From: Helicobacteraceae bacterium
GTDB lineage: Bacteria > Campylobacterota > Campylobacteria > Campylobacterales > SZUA-545
Length of the DNA stretch: 8,782 bases
Assembly: GCA_031276985.1 (NCBI GenBank)
Contig: JAISMA010000133.1
Span: forward strand, 1-8,782
Direction: 5' to 3'
The number at the start of each line of letters is the position of its first letter. The stretch's first letter is position 1. The notes beneath the pieces are model-generated. The model saw only the letters and a list, made by a program, of their open reading frames with translations, had not been told where the DNA came from and did no database searches. This document shows positions 1 to 5,994 of this stretch, one piece after another. A program made the translations under genes and the position numbers.

Positions 1-107
1 CGATAATTCGCGTTATTTGCGTTTATGTTTGCGGGTAGTTTTACGGCTGTTCCCACGCCGACATGCGACCTAAAACCACGCTCTCCCGTCGAAGCCAAGT
101 CAGCCCC
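1..107 (-). ncRNA. ssrA: tmRNA (ssrA), 5' part, cut by window edge
   Basis: Transfer-messenger RNA rescues stalled ribosomes and tags the unfinished protein for proteolysis. On the minus strand the sequence begins GGGGCTGACTTGGCTTCGAC at 107, the typical tmRNA 5' end (tRNA-like half followed by TTCGACGGG). A CATGTCG-type segment and the expected A-rich stretch before the resume codon follow. The resume codon is GCA at 20-18, and the reading continues AAT AAC GCG AAT TAT CG to the window edge, giving a tag that starts A-N-N-A-N-Y and then probably Arg. This resembles the ANN/VNN tags of Campylobacter and Helicobacter. The rest of the tag, the pseudoknots and the 3' tRNA-like half lie outside the window. 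The 5' end is placed by family similarity. Confidence 0.93.
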
Positions 108-124
108 AAAAAGAAAGAGGCGCA

Positions 125-153
125 ATTCTAGCGCGTTTTAATTTGTCTGTCAA
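125..153 (-). promoter_or_regulatory. Sigma-70 promoter of ssrA
   Basis: On the minus strand a perfect -35 box TTGACA (153-148) is followed by exactly 17 bases and TAGAAT (130-125), one mismatch from consensus. Transcription would start near 118, about 10 bases before the mature tmRNA 5' end, fitting a precursor trimmed by RNase P. It is the best-matching promoter in the window, as expected for an abundant RNA. Confidence 0.88.
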
Positions 154-183
154 TAGCGAGGTTTGAGAAAGCCGCCGAAATTT

Positions 184-199
184 TTGGAACGCCCGTTGC
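184..199 (+). promoter_or_regulatory. Sigma-54 (RpoN) type promoter before the FlgP-like gene
   Basis: TTGGAACG, four bases, TTGC matches the sigma-54 consensus (TTGGCACG-N4-TTGC) at all but one base, with the invariant GG (186-187) and GC (198-199) separated by exactly 10 bases. Transcription would start near 211, just ahead of the Shine-Dalgarno sequence at 223. In Campylobacterota sigma-54 drives many rod, hook and basal-body genes, which suits the downstream gene. No enhancer site for an activator was recognised. Confidence 0.7.
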
Positions 200-237
200 T
201 TTTGACGGCTTAATAGTTAAAAAAGGAGCCAAAAGCG

Positions 238-753
238 ATGAGTAAGTTTGCAATACGGGCTTTAATCGGCGCGTTAGCCGTATCGGCGATTGCGGCGGAG
301 CCGGAATATGTCGTGGAGGAGGTGATTTACGAGCCGTCCGCGACGCAACAGAGCGCGCCGCAACCTCTGCCGCGAATCGATGAAACGGAGGAGTATCTAA
401 TCCCAAACTCGCCGATTTTGCAACCCACAAACATCATCACCGTTAGAGCGATCGGCATGGGCGTAGCGCCCGAAAGCACAATTTCGCCCGCGCAGGCTTT
501 GGTGCTGGCTAAGAGAGCGGCTATTCTCGACGGCTACAGGCAGATTGGCGAAAAGATGTACGGCATCAAAATCAACGCCAAAGACACGCTCAAAGACGCG
601 GTGGCTCAAAGCTCCACAGTGCGAACGCAGATGTACGCGATTATTCGCAACGCCGAGATTTTGGAAACAGTATTCAAAGACGGACTTTGCCAAGTCGAAA
701 TGGAAGTCAAGCTAGACGGGCGCAGGTGGTATCGCGTTTTGTCGGGCTTTTAA
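238..753 (+). CDS. flgP: FlgP-like flagellar protein (LPP20 family)
   Basis: FlgP in Campylobacter is an outer-membrane-associated protein that builds the large basal disk around the flagellar motor and is needed for motility. This 171-residue product has an N-terminal signal peptide (hydrophobic residues 5-19, likely cleavage after A-A at 20). A Pro/Gln/Glu-rich linker follows to about 65, then an LPP20-type domain at about 68-165 with the motifs ISPAQAL (82-88), AKRAAILDGYR (91-101), NAKDTLKDAV (113-122) and DGLCQVEMEVKLDGRRW (148-164). The length equals that of typical FlgP. ATG 238 is preceded by AAGGAG at 223-228, nine bases away. Unlike the lipoprotein members there is no lipobox cysteine, so export probably uses signal peptidase I. 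No flgQ follows. The alternative is another LPP20 paralog. Confidence 0.78.
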   Translation: MSKFAIRALIGALAVSAIAAEPEYVVEEVIYEPSATQQSAPQPLPRIDETEEYLIPNSPILQPTNIITVRAIGMGVAPESTISPAQALVLAKRAAILDGYRQIGEKMYGIKINAKDTLKDAVAQSSTVRTQMYAIIRNAEILETVFKDGLCQVEMEVKLDGRRWYRVLSGF

Positions 754-820
754 GATCGCGATCGGCGTTTTTTGCGCGATTTGGCAAAACGCGGCGCGAC
801 TCTAAGACTCATCGGTTGGT

Positions 821-826
821 TATAAT
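821..826 (+). promoter_or_regulatory. -10 box of the epimerase gene promoter
   Basis: A perfect TATAAT lies about 48 bases before the epimerase ATG and would start transcription near 833. No good -35 box is present 16-18 bases upstream. That is usual for vegetative promoters of Campylobacterota, which rely mainly on the -10 element. Confidence 0.55.
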
Positions 827-873
827 CGCCGCCGTATTTGACGAATTGGATTTGGCGAAACGGAGCGATTTTT

Positions 874-1926
874 ATGAAAATTTTAGTAACGGGAACGGCG
901 GGATTTATAGGCTTTCACGCCGCGTTGCGCCTGCTTGATCGCGGCGACGAAGTAATCGGGCTTGACAACGTCAACGACTATTACGATCAACGGCTTAAAT
1001 ACGGGCGTTTAGCCGTTAGCGGCGTGGAGCAAAACGCGATTGAATACGGCAAGCTCGCGCAAAGCAAAACGCGCGGCGGCTATCGTTTTATCAAACTTGA
1101 TTTAACCGACAAAGAGGCGCTAAACAGGCTGTTTGAACAAGAGAAATTCGATCGCGTCTGTCATCTCGCGGCGCAAGCGGGCGTGCGCTACAGCTTGACA
1201 AATCCGCACGCCTACGTTTCGGCGAACATTGAAGGAACGCTGAATATATTGGAGGCTTGCCGCTTTTATCCCGTAGAGCATTTGACGTACGCTTCTAGCA
1301 GCTCTGTTTACGGCTTGAACGAAGCTATGCCGTTTAACGCTTCCAACGCCGCCGATCACCCGATTAGCCTCTATGCCGCAAGCAAAAAAAGTTGCGAAAT
1401 GATGGCGCACACCTACTCGCATCTTTTTGGCTTAAGCGCGACGGGACTGCGGTTTTTCACGGTTTATGGACCGTGGGGACGACCCGATATGGCGCTGTTT
1501 ATTTTTGTCAAAGCGATCTTGGAAGGCAAGCCAATCGACGTGTTCAACAACGGCGAGATGAAGCGCGATTTCACCTATATCGACGACATTGTCGAGGGCG
1601 TTATCCGCGTAATCGACACGCCCGCCGCGTCCGATCCTCGCTTTGATCCCGCTAGTCCAAACGGCGCGACTTCGTCCGCTCCGCACAGGATTTACAATAT
1701 CGGACGCGGATCGCCGGAGCTTTTAACCGATTTTATCGAGGCGATAGAAAACGCGCTTGGCAAAAAGGCGATCAAAAATTATCTGCCAATGCAACCGGGC
1801 GACGTTCCCGCGACTTTTGCCGATACAAGCGCTTTAGAGCGCGATCTGGGATATAAGCCAAGCGTTTTGATACAAAGCGGCGTCGATCGTTTCGTGAAAT
1901 GGTATCGCGACTTTTACAAGGTCTAA
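874..1926 (+). CDS. UDP-glucuronate 4-epimerase (NAD-dependent SDR)
   Basis: Interconverts UDP-glucuronate and UDP-galacturonate in the cytoplasm, supplying an acidic sugar for capsule, LPS or glycan synthesis. The 350-residue protein is an extended short-chain dehydrogenase. It has a Rossmann motif GTAGFIG (7-13), the NAD-ribose Asp31 in GLDNVNDYY, HLAAQAGVRYS (98-107), SSSSVYG (141-147), the catalytic pair Tyr167/Lys171 in YAASK, and TVYGPWGRPDMALF (196-209). The C-terminal stretch SSAPHRIYNIG (267-277) plus LPMQPGDVPATFAD (304-317) is typical of the glucuronate rather than the glucose epimerase branch. ATG 874 is chosen because GGAG sits at 862-865 and the Rossmann strand starts right there; a start 12 codons upstream is possible but unsupported. 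No sugar-transferase neighbours are visible. Confidence 0.92.
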   Translation: MKILVTGTAGFIGFHAALRLLDRGDEVIGLDNVNDYYDQRLKYGRLAVSGVEQNAIEYGKLAQSKTRGGYRFIKLDLTDKEALNRLFEQEKFDRVCHLAAQAGVRYSLTNPHAYVSANIEGTLNILEACRFYPVEHLTYASSSSVYGLNEAMPFNASNAADHPISLYAASKKSCEMMAHTYSHLFGLSATGLRFFTVYGPWGRPDMALFIFVKAILEGKPIDVFNNGEMKRDFTYIDDIVEGVIRVIDTPAASDPRFDPASPNGATSSAPHRIYNIGRGSPELLTDFIEAIENALGKKAIKNYLPMQPGDVPATFADTSALERDLGYKPSVLIQSGVDRFVKWYRDFYKV

Positions 1927-2000
1927 TCCGCTTCGCCTCTCGTAGATCGCGCAATGCCTCGCCAAACCGCAATCGCGCTTTACGCGCGCCGCAATGCGCG

Positions 2001-3309
2001 TTAGTCGTTGATGACCTTTTTTATTTGAGCGATCGCTCTTTCAACGTCTGCGGGAGTTACGCCCGCTACTTTACCCGTTGAATCTACCGTATACTTAAAA
2101 GAGCCTGAAGAATATATCACTTTTGAGCCGTTACGATATGGATAAACTTCTACAAACAACGGAATGGCTTGAGCGCCTATAAATAAGCGAAAAATACTGG
2201 TTTTTTTAGCGTCCGTTTGATATTCGCTTCCAGACCAATCGCCCAACAATCGCTTGAAGTTACCGTAGATTTCGCTATCTTTGTACTGACTATTTATATC
2301 CCCGCTAAAAGAGCAAGTTCGTTCAACGGTTTGTTTTAACACGGGCAACGAGTTTAACTTTGATACCACTCTTTTCGCGTCGGCTTCCAAAACTGCGGGC
2401 TTATCGTCCGACGGCTCGTAGTTGTATGTTTTTTGCAACTCAAAGCGCAGATCTTTGTCGCTTGTTAATACGCTTTTAATATCGAAGGCGGCATGCTCGT
2501 ACAGCAATCTGTAATTAGCGCCTTGTTTAATTACCAGCAGATCATTTCTGCCGCTAAATGATCTGATTGCTTCAAGAAAATTCCAAGTGTCTGGCGAATC
2601 AAAGCCGATAGAATTCTTACAAATCGGATCGACTTTAGGAAAAGCGCTATAACCCGTTTTCAGCGTCTGAAACACAGGTTGAATAGTTTTTATTTCTGGT
2701 ATAGGAAAATTTCGCAAATTAAGACTACTTATTTTGCCAAATATCTTTTTAACGTCGGCTTCTAATTTAGCAAAGTTGTCCAAAGGGGGACATTTGGTTT
2801 TGATTAGCGGAATAAGCACGGCAATATAATGAATTTGATTTTCCGATCGATAAGAATACTCTTGCGGGAACTTCAAACTTATTTTTCCATCTTTGACTGT
2901 TGAGACAAAATTAAAAGTTACGTCCGACTTGCAATCGCTACTGTGGTAAACAAGATCAACGGGAAATATGTTGAATTCGCTTATTTTATTAGCGTAAGTT
3001 AAAAACAGCGCGTCAACCCAATTGGATGATGCATTGATGAAAGAGCCTAGCGACGCGTTTACCGCATAATCGCTAAGAGAGGCGATTTTGGATTTTAGCT
3101 CTTCGTTTGCGTCGTAGTTTTCAATATTGCCGTTGGAACGATTGAAACGCTTGTATGAAATCTGGACGCTTTGCGTTTGAGGCGTTGGCGGCGTAATCGG
3201 ACGAACTTCGCTACTATGCTTAGCGCAACCGCTAAGGCTAAATGACGCTAAAAGTAGCGCAACCAGAGAGAGAGAGAGAGAGAGAAGATCTTGCTCCCGA
3301 CGAAATCAT
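2001..3309 (-). CDS. Candidate phase-variable lipoprotein, unknown family, frame OFF as sequenced
   Basis: No family is recognised. The minus-strand ATG at 3309-3307 has AAGGGGG at 3320-3314 as ribosome binding site. It is followed by a short Arg-containing n-region and a (CT)10 tract. Beyond the tract a second frame runs unbroken to the stop at 2001 and begins L-V-A-L-L-L-A-S-F-S-L-S-G-C, a clear lipoprotein signal ending in lipobox LSGC. As sequenced the ATG frame ends after 23 codons at TAG 3240-3238; one added CT unit joins the frames into a 436-residue lipoprotein with Cys29 lipidated. The long frame has no ATG, GTG or TTG between its upstream TGA (3308-3306) and TTG at 2876. The mature part has a Pro/Thr linker (about 37-47) and four cysteines (127, 174, 231, 333), possibly disulfide-bonded. 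It is visibly more A+T-rich than its neighbours, suggesting acquisition or diversifying surface exposure. It lies 148 bases downstream of bioA on the same strand. Confidence 0.8.
3265..3284 (-). repeat. (CT)10 microsatellite in the signal-peptide coding region
   Basis: Ten AG units on the plus strand (CT on the coding strand) encode alternating Ser-Leu in the hydrophobic core of the lipoprotein signal peptide. Dinucleotide tracts of this length are prone to slipped-strand mispairing. With this ATG, 8, 11 or 14 units place the lipobox in frame; 9 or 10 give short peptides ending at early TAG codons. Confidence 0.95.
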
Positions 3310-3457
3310 GAAACCCCCTTTGAAAAGTGAAATGTTATCGGCAATCTAGCAAGAACTTCCTTAAAATAAACTTAAAAAGCCGTCCAAACAAACGATTTTG
3401 AATTCTTTTCGTCAATCGCGCCCGCCGCCGTCGCAACCGCCGCTTTATCGGCAAGCG

Positions 3458-4753
3458 TTAAATCGCCTTTAGCGTATCCTCGATCGCGTCAAACAGAAAA
3501 TCAATTTGCGCTTTGTCTATTATATACGGCGGCATAATATAGACGGTTTTGCCAAGCGGACGCAATATAACGCCGCGCTTTAACGCCTCGCGGGTAACGC
3601 AAATCGTCAGATCGCGCCCTTTGCGATTACCGCCGATAACGTCAAACGCCGCGATCATCGATTTTTGCCTAACGTTTGCGACGCGCTCGTTTTTGGCGAT
3701 TTTTGAGAGGCGATCGGCGATTTGCGACGCCTTTGTTTTGTTGTCGCCGATAACGTCGCGATCGTCAAAAATATCAAGCGTCGCGTTTGCCGCCGCGCAC
3801 GCGATTGGATTGCCCGTGTAGCTGTGCGAATGCAAAAAGGTTTTTTCGCCGTAATCATCGAGGCAAAAGGTTTCGTAAATCTCGTCGCTAGTCAAAACGA
3901 GAGACAGCGGCAAAAATCCTCCGCTCAACCCTTTTGAAAGCGTCATAAAATCGGGCGAAATACTAGCTTGCTCGCACGCGAACATCGTTCCCGTTCTGCC
4001 AAAACCTACGGCGATCTCGTCGGCGATCAGCGCCGCGCCAAACTCGTCGCATAATTCGCGGAGCGTCGTTAGATAATTCGGCTCGTACATAGCCATATCG
4101 CCGGCGCACTGAACCAGCGGCTCGATTATGACGGCGCACGTTTTGCCGCCGTTTTCTTCAAGCAGGCGGCGCATATCGGCGAGCGCCTCGTCTTGCGGAA
4201 ATAGCGCGGGGGATTTAGCCGATCGCGTTTGAATAAGCAGCGGCGCGTATACCTTTTTATATAGCGCCGAATCGCCCGCCGCCAAAGCGCCTAGAGTTTC
4301 GCCGTGATAGCTGTTGGTTAGCGAGATCGCCAAAGGTCGGTTTTCGCCGCGATTAAGAAAATAATGAAACGCCATTTTGATCGCGACTTCGATCGCCGCC
4401 GATCCGTTATCGGCAAAAAAAACGCGGTTTAATCCTTTTGGCGCGATTGCCGTTACGCGCTCGGCAAGTCTAATCGCCTGCTCGTGCGTATAACCGGCAA
4501 ATATGCAATGCTCAAGTTCGCGCGCTTGTTTTGCGATCGCCTCGGCGATACGAGGCTCGCCGTGTCCAAATAGATTGACCCACCAAGAGCTCACCGCGTC
4601 GAGATAACGATTTCCGTCGTAATCGTAAAGCCAAACTCCCTCTCCTCTTTTAATAGGAATAAGCGGCAGCTTGCCAAACAGGTATTCGCTCATCTGCGAA
4701 CAAGGATGCCAAATACGCGCCAGATCGCGTTTGGATAAATTTTCGTTTGTCAT
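3458..4753 (-). CDS. bioA: Adenosylmethionine-8-amino-7-oxononanoate aminotransferase (DAPA synthase)
   Basis: PLP enzyme of biotin synthesis that transfers an amino group from S-adenosylmethionine to KAPA, giving 7,8-diaminopelargonate, in the cytoplasm. The protein has 431 residues, the usual length. Motifs in order: WHPCSQM (15-21), SSWWVNLFGHG (55-65), DNGSAAIEVAIKMA (115-128), SYHGETLGA (148-156), IIEPLVQCAGDM (209-220), ADEIAVGFGRTGTMFA (244-259) with the PLP-pyridine Asp245, LSKGLSGGFLPLS (272-284) with Schiff-base Lys274, HSHSYTGNPIACAAA (308-322) and RPLGKTVYIMPP (398-409) with the probable substrate-carboxylate Arg398. The W-W and H-P-C-S-Q-M motifs separate BioA from other class III aminotransferases. 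The start has no strong ribosome binding site, but the next Met is within the conserved region. No other bio gene lies nearby. Confidence 0.96.
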   Translation of the reverse strand: MTNENLSKRDLARIWHPCSQMSEYLFGKLPLIPIKRGEGVWLYDYDGNRYLDAVSSWWVNLFGHGEPRIAEAIAKQARELEHCIFAGYTHEQAIRLAERVTAIAPKGLNRVFFADNGSAAIEVAIKMAFHYFLNRGENRPLAISLTNSYHGETLGALAAGDSALYKKVYAPLLIQTRSAKSPALFPQDEALADMRRLLEENGGKTCAVIIEPLVQCAGDMAMYEPNYLTTLRELCDEFGAALIADEIAVGFGRTGTMFACEQASISPDFMTLSKGLSGGFLPLSLVLTSDEIYETFCLDDYGEKTFLHSHSYTGNPIACAAANATLDIFDDRDVIGDNKTKASQIADRLSKIAKNERVANVRQKSMIAAFDVIGGNRKGRDLTICVTREALKRGVILRPLGKTVYIMPPYIIDKAQIDFLFDAIEDTLKAI

Positions 4754-4781
4754 AACGTTTCTTTGTCATAATGGTTTGGAG

Positions 4782-4787
4782 ATTATA
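4782..4787 (-). promoter_or_regulatory. -10 box for bioA
   Basis: The minus strand reads TATAAT at 4787-4782, 28 bases before the bioA ATG, predicting a start near 4775. No -35 box of quality lies 16-18 bases upstream. It overlaps the -10 box of the divergent gene by four bases. Confidence 0.55.
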
Positions 4788-4789
4788 CT
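4784..4789 (+). promoter_or_regulatory. -10 box for the hydrogenase-protease gene
   Basis: TATACT lies 15 bases before the TTG start at 4805, with TTGTCA at 4763-4768 as a possible -35 box but only a 15-base spacer. Initiation near 4796 would leave a leader under 10 bases, so this mRNA may be nearly leaderless. The box overlaps the bioA -10 box on the other strand. Confidence 0.4.
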
Positions 4790-4804
4790 ATTTGGGACAA
4801 CTCG

Positions 4805-5215
4805 TTGAAAACGCTTTTGATAGGTTATGGCAACGCGCTAAGAGAAGACGACGGATTTGGCGTTTTTGTGGCGCGATCGCTCAAAAAAACGCGGCGCTAC
4901 GAATGCATGGAGCTTTTTCAGCTTACGCCGGAATTAGCCGAAACGATAGCGCGATTTGATAAAGCGATTTTTGTAGACGCGAACGCGGACGTATCGGAAG
5001 GCGTTTTCGCCGTTCCGCTTCCAAAACCCGAAAGCGTTTTCGCGCATTCGCTTACGCCGTGGTCGCTTCTTGAAACGGCGCGAAAATTGTACAGCGCGAA
5101 AACGGAATATCTGATCTTTTCCGTTGGCGGACGATCGTTTGGATACAATGAAAATCTCACGCCGCCCCTTAAAGAGGCGGCTTTGAAACTGATCGCCTAT
5201 CTAAAAAAGAACTAG
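4805..5215 (+). CDS. [NiFe]-hydrogenase maturation protease (peptidase M52, HyaD/HybD/HycI type)
   Basis: After nickel insertion this cytoplasmic endopeptidase removes the C-terminal extension of the hydrogenase large subunit so the active site can close. The 136-residue product carries the family signature GYGNALREDDGFG (7-19), FVDA (56-59) and a His in FAHSLTP (79-85). Asp16, Asp58 and His81 correspond to the three nickel-binding residues known from HybD (Glu16, Asp62, His93). The C-terminal FGYNENLTPPLKEA (112-125) matches the usual FG-x-x-LSP ending. The start is TTG, chosen because the first strand begins immediately; no Shine-Dalgarno sequence is evident. It is slightly short for the family (about 145-165). 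No hydrogenase subunit is in the window, so it acts on enzymes encoded elsewhere. Confidence 0.88.
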   Translation: MKTLLIGYGNALREDDGFGVFVARSLKKTRRYECMELFQLTPELAETIARFDKAIFVDANADVSEGVFAVPLPKPESVFAHSLTPWSLLETARKLYSAKTEYLIFSVGGRSFGYNENLTPPLKEAALKLIAYLKKN

Positions 5216-5658
5216 GCTTTCGCTTTCGGCGTTCTTGTGGGATGTACAACCGCCAGAATCTTGCCCTTGCGTACCGATAGGTTGCCCTTTATCTTGCGAA
5301 GATATTCGATCTCGCTAAGATTTTCGGCGCGAATGGTAACGCCGATTTGGGCGATAAGCGCGTCGATATCTCTTTTGAGTTGCGCGCGATCGGCTTCGCT
5401 AACGCTTGCGACGGCTTTAATTTTTGCCGCGCTCGCCGCTTTGCCTTCTACGATCTTAAGAATGCCGCCCAGATCGCTTTCGCTCAAAGCGTATTTGCTT
5501 TTTAACAGCCTAACAAGCGGCTTGTTGTTTTGCGGTTTCGGCGCCTTTGCCACGCGAGTCCTGCGACCGCTGTATGTGTAGCGGTTAATTAAATCGGACA
5601 ACGCCAAAATGTTGCCCAACTCTTCGCTGTAACGCTTATAATCTATGGACCTTGCCAT
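5212..5658 (-). CDS. Unknown basic, mostly helical protein
   Basis: I do not recognise this 148-residue protein. It has no signal peptide, membrane segment or cysteine. It is Lys/Arg/Ala-rich, with a basic low-complexity linker near 31-47 (GRRTRVAKAPKPQNNKP), helical charged stretches through the middle (about 65-110) and a basic tail ending TRTPKAKA. This composition fits a nucleic-acid-associated or structural cytoplasmic protein, but that is inference. The start is well supported by AGGAGC at 5669-5664, five bases before the ATG. Codon use matches the neighbouring core genes. TACAAT at 5697-5692 on the minus strand could be its -10 box. Its stop overlaps the stop of the convergent protease gene. 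Confidence 0.75.
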   Translation of the reverse strand: MARSIDYKRYSEELGNILALSDLINRYTYSGRRTRVAKAPKPQNNKPLVRLLKSKYALSESDLGGILKIVEGKAASAAKIKAVASVSEADRAQLKRDIDALIAQIGVTIRAENLSEIEYLRKIKGNLSVRKGKILAVVHPTRTPKAKA

Positions 5659-5994
5659 GATTTGCTCCTAATGTTTTGATGAAATCGTCGCATTGTAAAT
5701 AATGTTTGCTTAATCGCTTTTAACGGCAAATTAAACGATGACGATTTCGCGGCGCTATTGTAGCGCAAAACTTAAAATTTTGGCAACCTTCGATCGATAA
5801 TTTGGCGCTTTTGGCGACAAACGCGAAACGTTTGCGATTGGATTTGCGACGGCGATATTTATCGCTTGCGAAGCGCGAACGACATACGCGCCGATCGTTT
5901 CAAACCCTAAAATTTGCGATAGCGCGCCTATGAGCAAAAGGCGTTAAAGCGCTTTTATCGCATAATTTCCCCGTCAAACCAAAAAGGAGGAGAG
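5659..5994. other. Divergent intergenic region, no convincing gene
   Basis: This stretch separates the unknown minus-strand gene from the cyclophilin. It holds the ribosome binding site of the former (5664-5669) and of the latter (AAGGAGG at 5984-5990), plus possible -10 boxes TACAAT (minus, 5697-5692) and CATAAT (plus, 5961-5966). A 60-codon minus frame at 5755-5937 lacks a ribosome binding site, and the plus strand is also open over the same bases. This points to chance openness in GCG/CGC-rich DNA or an unrecognisable remnant. Confidence 0.5.

Noticed and set aside
753..782. 8-bp hairpin after the FlgP-like gene as a terminator
   Set aside because: The T-run lies in the loop instead of after the stem, so it does not look like a rho-independent terminator.
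838..873. Upstream start for the epimerase
   Set aside because: The extra 12 codons precede a canonical Rossmann start, and the GGAG site is placed for the ATG at 874.
687..938. 83-codon plus-strand frame between the FlgP-like gene and the epimerase
   Set aside because: It overlaps both well-supported genes out of frame and shows no motif.
2001..2876. 291-residue protein starting at TTG 2876 as the real gene
   Set aside because: The frame stays open and protein-like for over 100 codons upstream, through a lipobox and signal peptide; TTG 2876 has no ribosome binding site.
5161..5181. GCCGCC/GGCGGC hairpin near the end of the hydrogenase-protease gene
   Set aside because: It lies inside the coding region, is explained by the codons, and has no proper U-tract after it.
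5755..5937. 60-codon minus-strand frame in the gap before the cyclophilin
   Set aside because: No ribosome binding site, and the opposite strand is open over the same bases; openness is common in this GCG/CGC-rich DNA.
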